64,000 nucleotides of DNA from Laspinema sp. D2d (lineage in GTDB: Bacteria; Cyanobacteriota; Cyanobacteriia; Cyanobacteriales; Laspinemataceae). This document shows positions 9,161 to 17,753 of this stretch, one piece after another (the first letter of the stretch is position 1; each line of letters opens with the position of its first letter). The stretch lies in contig NZ_JAMXFC010000002.1 in NCBI RefSeq assembly GCF_025370755.1, forward strand, positions 186,001-250,000, in the 5' to 3' direction. The notes under the pieces are model-generated. The model did not search any database. It was given only the letters and a program-made list of their open reading frames with translations, and was not told the origin of the DNA. The position numbers were made by a program, and so were the translations under genes.

Positions 9161-11284
9161 ATGCTCGGAATCATGCTCGGAACAACTCTCGGTGGACGTT
9201 ACAAGATTATCAACTCCTTGGGAAGCGGGGGTTTTGGGGCGACTTTTGTTGCGCAGGATTGCCACCTTCCGGGGACGGCCCCTTGTGTAGTCAAGCAGTT
9301 GAAGCCCCAGTCAACCGCTCCGAACACCCTGCAAATTGCCAGACGGTTATTCGATACAGAGGCCCAATGCTTGCATGAGTTGGGAAATCACGATCGCATT
9401 CCCAAATTGTTTGCCTATTTTGAAGAAAACCAAGAGTTTTATCTGGTTCAGGAGTATATCGAGGGTCATGATCTCACTCATGAATTGACGCCTGGGGAAA
9501 AGTTGGATGAGAAAGCTACCCTGAATTTACTCCGAGAACTGTTAGAAATTTTACAATTTGTTCAGAATAAAAATGTCATTCATCGGGATATCAATCCCCG
9601 GAATATTCTTCGCCGCAATTCTGATAAAAAATTAGTTTTAATTGATTTCGGGGCGGTTAAACAAATTACCACCGAACTGCTGAATCCGAATGGAAAACCG
9701 GGATTAAGTGTCTGTATTGGTACTCCCGGTTATTTACCTAGTGAACAAGCAAATGGATTTCCTAAACCGAGTAGCGATATTTATGCGGTGGGAATTGTGG
9801 CTTTGCAAGCCCTTTCCGGTTTAGTACCTTATGAATTTCCCAAAGATTCAGAGACGGAAGAAATCAAAGTATCGGAATTGGTGACGGTGAGTCCAGAATT
9901 GATGAAGGTATTAGAAAGGATGGTCCGTTACGATTTCCGAGAACGTTATGGTTCAGCAACGGAGGCGTTACAGGCGATCGCAGATCTGGAAAAACCCACG
10001 GTGATGACAGTTTCTGTATCTGGGGTTGCGCCGCTGCCTCAACCGCGCTTTAATTTTTCTAACCATCAATGGGTTTTAGGGGTGATTTCCTGCGGTATCA
10101 TTGGGGCGGGCATGATTGCCGGTTCCGTTTTTGTTTGGAATAAAATCAAATCGGTAAATGCCAGTGAATTGTATCATCAAGGGCATACATTATATCATCT
10201 AAGCCGGTATGAAGAGGCATTAAAACGCTATGAAAATGCCATTGAAATTAAGGCAGATTATGTAGAAGCTTGGAAAGAAAAAGGGGATACCCTCTCTCGA
10301 TTAAATCAAAATGAAGCAGCGATGGAGGCTTACGATCGCGCCATTCAACTTAATCCCCAATATTTGGATGCTTGGATTCGGCGTGGGGATGTCTTAAATA
10401 AATTGCAGCAGTATGACGGGGCGATCGCCAGTTTTGAGAAAGCCATAGAACTGGTTCCGGAATCTGCTGAAGCCTGGAATGGTAAAGGCAATACTTTACT
10501 GAGTTTGCAGCGCTATGAAGAGGCGATCGCCTCGTATGATCAAGCCCTGGAATTTCAACCCGCATCTTCAGAAGCCTGGTACGCCCGGGGATGGGCTTTT
10601 CATCAATTAAAAGATTACGAAGCGGCTTTGAAATCTTATGATAAATCTGTAGAATATCAATTTGATTATGCCGGAGGATGGTATAATCGCGGAAATATTT
10701 TGATGCAATTGAATCAAGAAAAAGAGGCGGTAGAGTCTTATGATAAAGCCGTGCGATTCCAGCCAAATTATGCGGAAGCTTGGTACAGTCGCGGGAATGC
10801 TTTGATGAAGTTAAATGACTCTTCTGAAGCAGTAAAATCTTATGAACAGGCAGTCAAAATTCACTCCAGTTATCAAGAAGCCTGGTATAGTTTGGGATGG
10901 GCACTGCACCAGTTACGCCGCTATGAACAGGCAGTCGATGCCTATAATCAGGCGATCGATTTGAAGAAAAATGACTATCGCGCTTGGTACAATCGGGGGA
11001 ATGCCCTTTATAATTTGAATCGATATCGAGAGGCGGTTTCTTCCTATAATGAGGCAGCTTATCTGAAGCCGGATCATGCCGAATCTTGGTATGGAAAAGG
11101 GAATGGTTTATCCACGTTGGGGCAGTATGAAGAGGCAATTTTAGCTTATGATCGGGCGTTGCGTTATCAACCGAATTATCAGGCCGCTACAGAGGGCAAA
11201 GAACGGGCGCAGAGGCAGATAGAACAGCGGGAGAAAGGAAAATCTGCTGGGGATGGCGATCAACAATATAAAGATAACGACTGA
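9161..11284 (+). CDS. Ser/Thr protein kinase with TPR sensor domain
   Basis: 707 residues. The Hanks-type kinase domain (about residues 10-280) has the glycine loop GSGGFGATF, the ATP lysine in CVVKQL, catalytic loop HRDINPRNIL, and DFGAVK. The lysine usual in HRDxKPxN is Asn here, which is unusual for an active enzyme, although both metal-binding residues are kept. A transmembrane helix near residues 306-328 follows. About ten 34-residue TPRs then run to the C-terminus (each with the A-W/YxxxG pattern, for example EAWYARGWAFHQLKDYEAAL). If oriented as usual, the kinase is cytoplasmic and the TPRs are periplasmic and may sense a protein or peptide. A second ATG lies four codons in. It is monocistronic. 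Confidence 0.92.
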   Translation: MLGIMLGTTLGGRYKIINSLGSGGFGATFVAQDCHLPGTAPCVVKQLKPQSTAPNTLQIARRLFDTEAQCLHELGNHDRIPKLFAYFEENQEFYLVQEYIEGHDLTHELTPGEKLDEKATLNLLRELLEILQFVQNKNVIHRDINPRNILRRNSDKKLVLIDFGAVKQITTELLNPNGKPGLSVCIGTPGYLPSEQANGFPKPSSDIYAVGIVALQALSGLVPYEFPKDSETEEIKVSELVTVSPELMKVLERMVRYDFRERYGSATEALQAIADLEKPTVMTVSVSGVAPLPQPRFNFSNHQWVLGVISCGIIGAGMIAGSVFVWNKIKSVNASELYHQGHTLYHLSRYEEALKRYENAIEIKADYVEAWKEKGDTLSRLNQNEAAMEAYDRAIQLNPQYLDAWIRRGDVLNKLQQYDGAIASFEKAIELVPESAEAWNGKGNTLLSLQRYEEAIASYDQALEFQPASSEAWYARGWAFHQLKDYEAALKSYDKSVEYQFDYAGGWYNRGNILMQLNQEKEAVESYDKAVRFQPNYAEAWYSRGNALMKLNDSSEAVKSYEQAVKIHSSYQEAWYSLGWALHQLRRYEQAVDAYNQAIDLKKNDYRAWYNRGNALYNLNRYREAVSSYNEAAYLKPDHAESWYGKGNGLSTLGQYEEAILAYDRALRYQPNYQAATEGKERAQRQIEQREKGKSAGDGDQQYKDND

Positions 11285-11342
11285 AGTTGTTACTACAAAG
11301 TCAGAAAGATAGCGACTTCAGTCGTTACTCGGTAACTCCTGA

Positions 11343-12785
11343 TTAGGGAGTGGGGAGGGGAAATTGAGTGGGATTGAGACGGACCCGGGGTTTAGAGATG
11401 ATGGCGAGGGGGTCGCCGATGGTGGTGATTTTCCAAGGTGGGGAGTCGAGTTGACGGGCGGCGATTAGAAACGGGGTAGTTCGGTTGAGGCGTCGGGCGA
11501 GGAGAGTGGGGGGGATAAAGGCGTTTAAAAAGGGTTCATGGACGCTGCCTACATATAAATATGCGCCATTTTCTAGCCAACGACCCGCGACGGTATTGCG
11601 ATCGCCGGGAGTGGTGGCGGACCAACTGTGAATAAAATGTACGATCGCCGGGTATTTGAGTGGCGGAATATCCTCCACTGAAGCATCTCCTCCTCCTGCG
11701 GCAAATTCGGTAGACATTCCTTTAGAATTCACCCAAATTGTATCGAAATTCAGGTCGGTTTCTCTCAAGTTTTTCCAGGTTTGGACTGTTGCTTGGGGTC
11801 GTTGAATGACTTGAACATTTAGGCCAAGTTCAGAGACCAAAACCGCCGCTTGATTCATTTCATATTGAATCCACGGTTCTTCTTTGGGATAGCTGTCATA
11901 AAATAGGGCGGTTTCAGCATCAATAAAAATAGCAGACATGGCTTGATAAACGGCCCGGGTGGGAGTTCCATAAATCCACCCGACCACTGCCCAGCGATCG
12001 CCCGTTTCATGGCGTCCTAATCCGTCAGTTACGGATAAATCTACCTTGGTATTTTCAGGAGATTCATATTTAACCGCTAATTCTTTGACCAAGGTCACGG
12101 TATCGATCGCATCTCCGAGGGTATCATAGGCATATCCAGTCCCTTTGACCTGAGTTTCTATTTCATTTTTTAAACCCATCCAAGTGGCTAGATCTAACCG
12201 TTCATTAACTTGTCCGAAATCCCCTTCTAAAAACACCAAAGGCTGACCCCGATCGCTGGCTAAGGCCACTGCCGCTGGCCATGCGGGGTCCGTTGGCGAG
12301 GCGACGACTGCCCCCGGGGGTTCCCATCCCAAATTGTCCCATTGGCTATTAAGAGAAAATCGATTAGGGGCATCCCAGGCAGCCGCCACGGCATTTTGCA
12401 TCTCTTGTCGCAATGCAAACCCTGTGGGTAAGGGCGTATTAACCGCCGGTAAGCGAATCACTTCCTGGGGTTGGAAGCGATCGAGAAATAGCTTTGTATA
12501 TTGAGTATCTTCAATTAAAATCGGCCAGCGACCCTGGAGACTCCATTGGCGAATAGCAAACAGAAAGGTTGCCTCATCGGGAACGAGTACCACGCGGTCC
12601 ACCGTCGGAACGCGATCGCGCAATTTAGCAATTTTTAGTCCACTTTGAACAGCCCAAGGTTCATTTTTGGCGGATTTCGGTAAAGCAAAGGGTTTCGTTT
12701 CTTGGGATCTATAAATCCACCAAGACCCAGGGACCATAACGACGATTGCCAGACAGCACCATTCTAATAGCCAGCGCTTGCCCAT
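11343..12785 (-). CDS. Membrane-anchored protein, possibly caspase/C25-like fold
   Basis: 480 residues with a single N-terminal hydrophobic segment (about residues 8-24), suggesting an inner-membrane anchor or uncleaved signal, and an extracytoplasmic body. I do not recognise the family firmly. The C-terminal third has an order reminiscent of gingipain-like (C25) or other caspase-fold proteins: a central His segment (PAIVHFIHSWSAT), then ENGAYLYVGSVHEPFLNAF, and a terminal ITTIGDPLAII. No convincing catalytic His-Cys dyad can be assigned, since HFIHSWS has no GH-Cys pair. I therefore call it uncharacterised. It is convergent with the Ser/Thr kinase gene and monocistronic. Confidence 0.6.
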   Translation of the reverse strand: MGKRWLLEWCCLAIVVMVPGSWWIYRSQETKPFALPKSAKNEPWAVQSGLKIAKLRDRVPTVDRVVLVPDEATFLFAIRQWSLQGRWPILIEDTQYTKLFLDRFQPQEVIRLPAVNTPLPTGFALRQEMQNAVAAAWDAPNRFSLNSQWDNLGWEPPGAVVASPTDPAWPAAVALASDRGQPLVFLEGDFGQVNERLDLATWMGLKNEIETQVKGTGYAYDTLGDAIDTVTLVKELAVKYESPENTKVDLSVTDGLGRHETGDRWAVVGWIYGTPTRAVYQAMSAIFIDAETALFYDSYPKEEPWIQYEMNQAAVLVSELGLNVQVIQRPQATVQTWKNLRETDLNFDTIWVNSKGMSTEFAAGGGDASVEDIPPLKYPAIVHFIHSWSATTPGDRNTVAGRWLENGAYLYVGSVHEPFLNAFIPPTLLARRLNRTTPFLIAARQLDSPPWKITTIGDPLAIISKPRVRLNPTQFPLPTP

Positions 12786-12799
12786 GTTTTTAAGAAAAG

Positions 12800-12855
12800 A
12801 TAGGGGGGATGGGGGAGATAGGGGGGATGGGGGAGATAGGGGAGATGGAGGAGTT
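12800..12855. repeat. G-rich microsatellite (GGGGGATGGGGGAGATA type)
   Basis: Tandem purine-rich units of the GATGGGGGAGATAGGGG type. The same motif recurs at 38098-38146, 41977-42070 and 42163-42222. It lies in the otherwise empty 12786-13146 gap, where I see no gene. Confidence 0.8.
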
Positions 12856-13146
12856 TTGCTTCACTTCCTCTGGGGGTGGGACTGAGAAAAACTGAATCCG
12901 TTGGGTGATGGAGTATTTCTACTTAATTGTAGAGAGAATTGAGCAAAACAGTAAATTAACTAACATTATCTTAATCTTTGGCAGAAAATCTACTGTAAAG
13001 AAGAAAAACGCTGTAACGGCTTATAGTCTAAGGGAACCGGCTTCTCCAACCCTAGAAGTTTACCCAGAGTTCAGCAATTTTGGGACTCAGGGATGTCAAG
13101 ATCGAGGATGAAATGAAGAATGTTCCTCCATACTTGACTCAAACTT

Positions 13147-14679
13147 ATGTCAGAACTGTCACCTTCGATCTCCCAGCATTATCACGATCGCACCAAATAC
13201 GATCCGGATACCCTAGGGGCCAAAAATCATCAGTTGGATTGGGAAAATCAACCCGTGCCCTTCAAAGAATATAAAATCGGGGCCACAATTGACCTTAAAC
13301 CTTATCTGAAAAAAGAACCCGATGGGGGGAAAGATTTGGCCCGAAAAGGGTTAACTCGACTGTCACGGTTGCTATTTTGCACCTATGGGTTAACCGCGAA
13401 GCTGGCAACCATGACCGGAAGTCAAATCTATCTAAGATCCGCACCTTCTGCCGGAGGATTGTACCCCGCAGAACTGTATTTACTCTCTAAAGGAACCCCC
13501 CAATTACCCCCGGGATTGTATAACTATCAAGCCCGAAATCATTCTTTAATTCGATTTTGGGATAGCGATATCTGGCCCTCCTTACAAGCGGCCACCTTTT
13601 GGCATCCTGCCTTAGAACATACTAAATTAGCGATCGCCACCAGTGCAGTCTTCTTTCGGTCCGCTTGGCGGTATCAGGACCGCGCCTATCGCCGGATTTT
13701 TCTGGATACAGGCCATCTGTTAGGCAATCTCGAACTCGCTGCTTCCTTAACCGACTACCGACCTCACCCGATCGCCGGATTTCACGATGATGCACTCAAT
13801 GAGTTGCTGTACCTTGACCCCTCTCAGGAATCCGTCATCACCTTTATCCCCCTAGCGGATTTACTCGATATTGACCAAAATCTACCGAAATATCGTACCG
13901 CCTTGCCTTCTGCAACCCAGACGACCTATCCCACCATTCCCGATGGCGAATTGCTGGGATATTGCCATGAAGCGACCAAAATTAACTCAGACAAGACTGG
14001 CATCGGGGGATGGTCTCTCAGCGAGGAAGAAGAACCCGAGGAGGATAAATATAACTTCCCCTTCTGTAGTAAAGTTTCGACCAAAACCCGCCCAATTGAC
14101 TGGCGAACCAATTTAGAAGGTCTGGAAAACACCATTCTGAAACGACGTTCAACTCGTGCCTATTCCGGGGCACCGTTATCTTTTGATGAACTCAAAGCCT
14201 TGTTGGATTTTACCTATCATTCAGAACATTACACCTATCAGAATTTAGATGCATATCCCGACTTTTTTGATTTAGAGGATATTCAAACCTTTATTGCCGT
14301 TTCATCGGTGACGGGTTTAGATGAAGGCTGTTATTATTACGCCCCAAAAGCCCAGGAATTGCGGCAAGTTCGGTTTAAAAATTTCCGCCGGGAATTGCAT
14401 TACCTCTGTTTAGGCCAGGATTTGGGACGAGATGCCTCGGCGTTGGTGTTTCATACCGCCGATTTAAAAAAGGCGATCGCAAAATATGGCGATCGAGTTT
14501 ATCGGTACTTGCACCTCGACGCCGGACATCTGGGACAACGGCTAAATCTGGGGGCAATTTATATGGGATTAGGCGTCAGTGGAATCGGCGGATTTTTTGA
14601 CGATCGCGTGAATGAAGTCCTCGGCATTCCTGCTGATGAAGCCGTCCTCTATATCACCACCCTCGGCAAACCGCGATAA
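13147..14679 (+). CDS. SagB/ThcOx-type nitroreductase-fold oxidoreductase (tandem domains)
   Basis: 510 residues with two FMN-dependent nitroreductase-like halves. The first (about residues 65-245) has the SagB-family signature SAPSAGGLYPAELYLL and LDTGHLLGNLELAA. The second (about residues 315-505) has LKRRSTRAYSGAPLSFDEL, LDAGHLGQRLNLGAIYMGLG and the family ending DEAVLYITTLGKP. SagB/ThcOx proteins oxidise azoline rings in ribosomal peptide biosynthesis, but many stand-alone cyanobacterial copies have no known substrate. No precursor peptide, cyclodehydratase (YcaO) or protease gene lies nearby, so a peptide-modification role here is unsupported. Confidence 0.88.
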   Translation: MSELSPSISQHYHDRTKYDPDTLGAKNHQLDWENQPVPFKEYKIGATIDLKPYLKKEPDGGKDLARKGLTRLSRLLFCTYGLTAKLATMTGSQIYLRSAPSAGGLYPAELYLLSKGTPQLPPGLYNYQARNHSLIRFWDSDIWPSLQAATFWHPALEHTKLAIATSAVFFRSAWRYQDRAYRRIFLDTGHLLGNLELAASLTDYRPHPIAGFHDDALNELLYLDPSQESVITFIPLADLLDIDQNLPKYRTALPSATQTTYPTIPDGELLGYCHEATKINSDKTGIGGWSLSEEEEPEEDKYNFPFCSKVSTKTRPIDWRTNLEGLENTILKRRSTRAYSGAPLSFDELKALLDFTYHSEHYTYQNLDAYPDFFDLEDIQTFIAVSSVTGLDEGCYYYAPKAQELRQVRFKNFRRELHYLCLGQDLGRDASALVFHTADLKKAIAKYGDRVYRYLHLDAGHLGQRLNLGAIYMGLGVSGIGGFFDDRVNEVLGIPADEAVLYITTLGKPR

Positions 14680-14691
14680 GCAAGAGTTTAG

Positions 14692-14754
14692 AAACCGGGT
14701 TTCTTGTTCAGATTTTCGACAATTTGCAGAAATTGTTGACAGAAACCCGGTTTT
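14692..14754. repeat. Nested inverted repeat, AAACCGGGTTTCT family
   Basis: Outer arms AAACCGGGTTTCT (14692-14704) and AGAAACCCGGTTTT (14741-14754) enclose inner arms ACAATTT and AAATTGT. It sits just after the SagB stop and may terminate it. Related copies lie at about 7049, 15590-15693, 21810 and 50181-50242. Confidence 0.65.
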
Positions 14755-14800
14755 GGGGAGGTTTTCAAAGCAGTATTAGGGTCATAAAGAGACTGGCTTT

Positions 14801-15289
14801 TTATTCTTCTTTGGCCAAGGCTAAAATCTCCTGATAGAGTTGCGAACTCACTCGAAAATTCGCGTCCCTGATGAGGCTATTCATCACGGGTTTAACCTCT
14901 CCAATTAGTTGTTTTTGTTTAGCCCGAATTAAGATTCCCAGGATGCCAATGATGGGAATTCCCAATTTTTTGGCTTCTCGTCGTCCTAAACGCTCATCCA
15001 TCAGCAAGCTATCGGCTTTCAGTTCAACCGCTAGGCCGATCGCATAAGATTCACCCGGATCCAGTCCTTGGGTGCGCTGTAATTGTTCGGCTAGAGAGGA
15101 ATCATTGAGGGATTGAATTTGAATCCATTGCTGGGACAAAATATGGGTGATTCTGGAGTCAGGTGCGATCGCCAACTCATCTGCAACAACTGGGGGAATG
15201 ATTACACTCTGGTAGAGTTGCTTTAACAGGCTCAAATGGTTAATTAAGGCAAGGTTACACAGAGATGATGTATCGCTAACGACAATCAT
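14801..15289 (-). CDS. DUF3368 PIN-like toxin, module 1
   Basis: 162 residues. The N-terminus VVSDTSSLCNLALIN has the first PIN acidic residue (the D in VSDTS), and LVLMDE-like LLMDERLGRREAKKLG matches the conserved DE-x-x-GR/K-x-A motif of DUF3368 proteins. These are predicted PIN-fold ribonuclease toxins paired with UPF0175 antitoxins. Its start overlaps the stop of the upstream UPF0175 gene by 4 nt (ATGA-type), so translation is coupled. The RNA target is unknown. A second, diverged copy of the same module is at 57045-57801. Confidence 0.85.
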   Translation of the reverse strand: MIVVSDTSSLCNLALINHLSLLKQLYQSVIIPPVVADELAIAPDSRITHILSQQWIQIQSLNDSSLAEQLQRTQGLDPGESYAIGLAVELKADSLLMDERLGRREAKKLGIPIIGILGILIRAKQKQLIGEVKPVMNSLIRDANFRVSSQLYQEILALAKEE

Positions 15290-15537
15290 AACCAGCCTTG
15301 CTCACGCAGATATTGGATGTCTTCCTGAAAGTCTTCAACATCGTAGTGAATACAAATGCCACGACTCGCAATCAATTTTTGAAATTCTATTACATGAAGT
15401 CCCGCGATTTTGCTGGCGCGACCGAGGGAAATGCGTTCTTGTTGAAACAAAGCGATCGCAATTTCTCGCAGCCAGTCCGATTCGTTAAACTGGCTAGTTT
15501 GAGCGATGTCATCAGGAATCTCAAGGGTGAGTTGCAT
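15286..15537 (-). CDS. UPF0175 family antitoxin, module 1
   Basis: 83 residues. It is a small helix-rich protein with the UPF0175 core (LREIAIALFQQERISLGRAS, then KIAGLHVIEFQKLIASRGI), which resembles a DNA-binding helix-turn-helix in the LGRASKIAGL region. An acidic C-terminal extension, likely for toxin binding, follows. It precedes and overlaps the DUF3368 toxin gene, the usual antitoxin-toxin order. Such operons are typically autorepressed, but I cannot point to an operator. Confidence 0.85.
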   Translation of the reverse strand: MQLTLEIPDDIAQTSQFNESDWLREIAIALFQQERISLGRASKIAGLHVIEFQKLIASRGICIHYDVEDFQEDIQYLREQGWL

Positions 15538-16155
15538 AAAGTGATGGGTTAGGCAGGGATTAATCTTCTCATTGTAGCAAGGTGCAACTCACCGGGTTTC
15601 TCAGTTTGAGTTGTCAGGGGTTCGGGTAAAAAAAACGGGTATCTGGCAGCATCTTTATTCCTTCACAAAGATTGAAGAAAGAAACCCCGTTTCATCAGTC
15701 GCGGGGATGGGGTAAAATAATCAAAATGCTATCCCCTACCCAGGGGCTATGACTGGAAAAATGCGGAATCTGGAGAAAAAAATAGTCTCCTTAATCTATT
15801 GGTATTAGCAACACAAATACAGGAAATCAATGAAGCGGATGCCTAGACTTTAACCGCCTCTTTGCCATCCAAAACCCCACCTCAGACCCTTACAAGAGTA
15901 GGTTTTTATTAAAAGGGTGATTGGGTACTCTCCAGAGTAAGGAAAATCAAGCTTTTTCGCCTGGTCTTACTGAACCCCCTTGTCCTCAAAAGCCTATTTC
16001 TTCGTTCCCAAAATTCCCTTTAGAGGCAAGAAATAAAAAACCTACTCTTGGAAGTCCCTAACGCTCCCCTTGCCCAGGGGAGGGGACCGGAAGTTTAAAC
16101 CCCTTCAGGGTGTCGCTTTGGGATTGGTCGCGCTAAAGTAGGCAGTTAAAGTTAA
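15538..16155. other. 618-bp intergenic region rich in repeats
   Basis: No gene is supported. It holds AACCGGGTTTCT-type arms at about 15590-15604 and 15680-15693, a MITE-like inverted repeat at 15888-16056, and a copy of the CCCCTTGCCCAGGGGAGGGGACCGGAA-type repeat at about 16070-16093. Confidence 0.6.
15888..16056. mobile_element. MITE-like element with 18-19 bp terminal inverted repeats
   Basis: CAAGAGTAGGTTTTTATT at 15893-15910 is mirrored by AATAAAAAACCTACTCTTG at 16032-16050, differing by one extra T. The roughly 120-bp interior has no frame. Size and symmetry fit a non-autonomous element; no matching transposase is in the window and the outer ends are approximate. Confidence 0.5.
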
Positions 16156-17415
16156 GTGGGTCAGGCCATGTGGTCGCGCAAACGGTTTGATATTGATTAT
16201 GGTGATTTGATTTATGGATTGTTTGCAACCTTGACCGTGGGAAATGCACAGCGTCAGGGGTTGCAAAATGAGTTAGAAGACTGGTGGATTTCGGACTCGA
16301 CGGGGGAGGCAGTCGCCTGTTTATCCGTGCGTTCCGGATGGGATTTGCTGCTACAGGCGTTACAATTGCCTCCGGGGAGTGAAGTGGCAATGAGTGCCTT
16401 GACCATTCCCGATATGGTATCGATTGTCCGTCATCATGGGTTGGTCCCGGTCCCGATTGATTTGGACCCCAGGACGATGGCACCGGATCCCGCTAGTTTG
16501 GACCGGGCGACTGGTCCCCAAACTCGGGTGATTATTATCGCCCATTTGTTTGGGGGTCGGGTGGATTTAGCGCCGATTTTAGCTGCGCGCGATCGCGTTG
16601 GGGCGATTTTGGTGGAAGACTGTGCTCAGGCATTCACCCCCGGATTTCGGGGTCATCCCGATGCCGATGTGAGTTGTTTTAGTTTTGGCAATATCAAGTT
16701 TGCTACGGCCCTGGGTGGGGCGTTATTGCGTGTGCGTGACCCCCAACTCGGCGACTGCCTCCGGCAGATCCAATCGAGTTACCCCGTCCAGGATTCCCGG
16801 AATTATACCAGTCGATTGCTGAAATATTTGGGTCTCAAAATCCTCTCCAGTCGCCCTGGATTTACGGCGTTGATCGGGGGATGTCGTCGGTTGGGAATTG
16901 ACTACGATCGCCTCCTCAATCAGTCCGTGAAGGGATTTCCCAAGGATGAACTGATTTCTCGTCTGCGTCATCAACCTTGTGCGCCTCTGTTAGCATTACT
17001 CCGTCGTCGCTTGCAGGGTTATAGTGAGGAACGGTTAGGGGCACAAACTCACCAGGGTCAGCGTCTGATTCAGTTGTTGCAGGAGTATTGTCCCCAAATT
17101 CAGGTTCCGGGTGTCGCTGCTTTGCCTCATGTTCACTGGGTTGTTCCCATTTTGGCCCAGGACCCAGAACTTGCGATCGCCACCCTTGCCTATGCCGGGT
17201 TTGACTCGACTCAGGGAAATAGCATGACGGTGGTGGATTCCCCGGAAACTCACCCAGAAAGCGAACCCCGCAATACCCGTGAGATGTTCCAGCATTTGCT
17301 CTATCTCCCCTGCTATCCGGCAATGAATGAGACTGCACTGGTCTCTATGGCGCAGGCGTTACGTTCCATTTCTTCTCCCTGCCTGTCCCAGTTTTCGAGA
17401 ATGGGTTCGCCGTAA
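16156..17415 (+). CDS. DegT/DnrJ/EryC1-like PLP-dependent aminotransferase
   Basis: About 415-419 residues of the fold-type I sugar-aminotransferase-like family. Visible features are SVRSGWDLLLQAL (cofactor phosphate region), GSEVAMSALTIPDMV, HLFGGRVDLAPIL, VEDCAQAFTPGF (the Asp that contacts the PLP ring), and SFGNIKFATALGGALL with the Schiff-base lysine in GNIK. These enzymes aminate nucleotide-linked keto-sugars for surface polysaccharides, but no sugar-biosynthesis genes are nearby. The frame can start at GTG 16156 or ATG 16168; the ATG is four codons later and seems slightly better. Its last ~95 codons are duplicated as a relict at 20872-21154. Confidence 0.82.
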   Translation: MGQAMWSRKRFDIDYGDLIYGLFATLTVGNAQRQGLQNELEDWWISDSTGEAVACLSVRSGWDLLLQALQLPPGSEVAMSALTIPDMVSIVRHHGLVPVPIDLDPRTMAPDPASLDRATGPQTRVIIIAHLFGGRVDLAPILAARDRVGAILVEDCAQAFTPGFRGHPDADVSCFSFGNIKFATALGGALLRVRDPQLGDCLRQIQSSYPVQDSRNYTSRLLKYLGLKILSSRPGFTALIGGCRRLGIDYDRLLNQSVKGFPKDELISRLRHQPCAPLLALLRRRLQGYSEERLGAQTHQGQRLIQLLQEYCPQIQVPGVAALPHVHWVVPILAQDPELAIATLAYAGFDSTQGNSMTVVDSPETHPESEPRNTREMFQHLLYLPCYPAMNETALVSMAQALRSISSPCLSQFSRMGSP

Positions 17416-17460
17416 TGGGTACTCTATCCAGAAGTGGTCAACCCTATCCCTCTTGTTGAG

Positions 17461-17580
17461 ATGACTCCCAAAAAACCTCTATTCTGCGCTCTTTTTTTAG
17501 TTAATCTTTCCGAAATCAGCATTAAAGGGAAAGCAAGTCCCCCGAGATGGTTTCCTCCGGCATCGGTACACTCAAGTTGA
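17461..17580 (+). pseudogene. Truncated copy of 41-aa membrane microprotein gene
   Basis: The first codons (MTPKKP...) correspond to the start of the 41-residue ORF at 21200-21325 (MNPKKP...). Here the sequence jumps after about 55 bases to the stretch (AAAGGGAAAGCAAGTCCCCC) that lies downstream of the DUF2470 gene in the second copy. The hydrophobic helix is lost. This marks a deletion in copy A of the duplication, or an insertion in copy B. Confidence 0.45.
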
Positions 17581-17753
17581 GCAACTGGGTTGCTTCTGTT
17601 CAGGGTTAGAGAATTTTTCAATTCCTCATCCCTAATTATTTCATCGGTTAATTAGGTTAAATCTTGTAACCCTAAACTTTTATTTCATCAACTCAATTGC
17701 TTTCAATTTTATGCTTTTGCACTGTTTTTTGACCTTTTAAGCCGGTACAAATT

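Noticed and set aside
12905-13111. 68-aa frame before the SagB gene
   Set aside because: No ribosome-binding site, low-complexity composition and no family resemblance.
13147-14679. RiPP (azoline peptide) biosynthesis cluster around the SagB-type gene
   Set aside because: No precursor peptide, YcaO cyclodehydratase or export gene is nearby, so only the stand-alone enzyme is reported.
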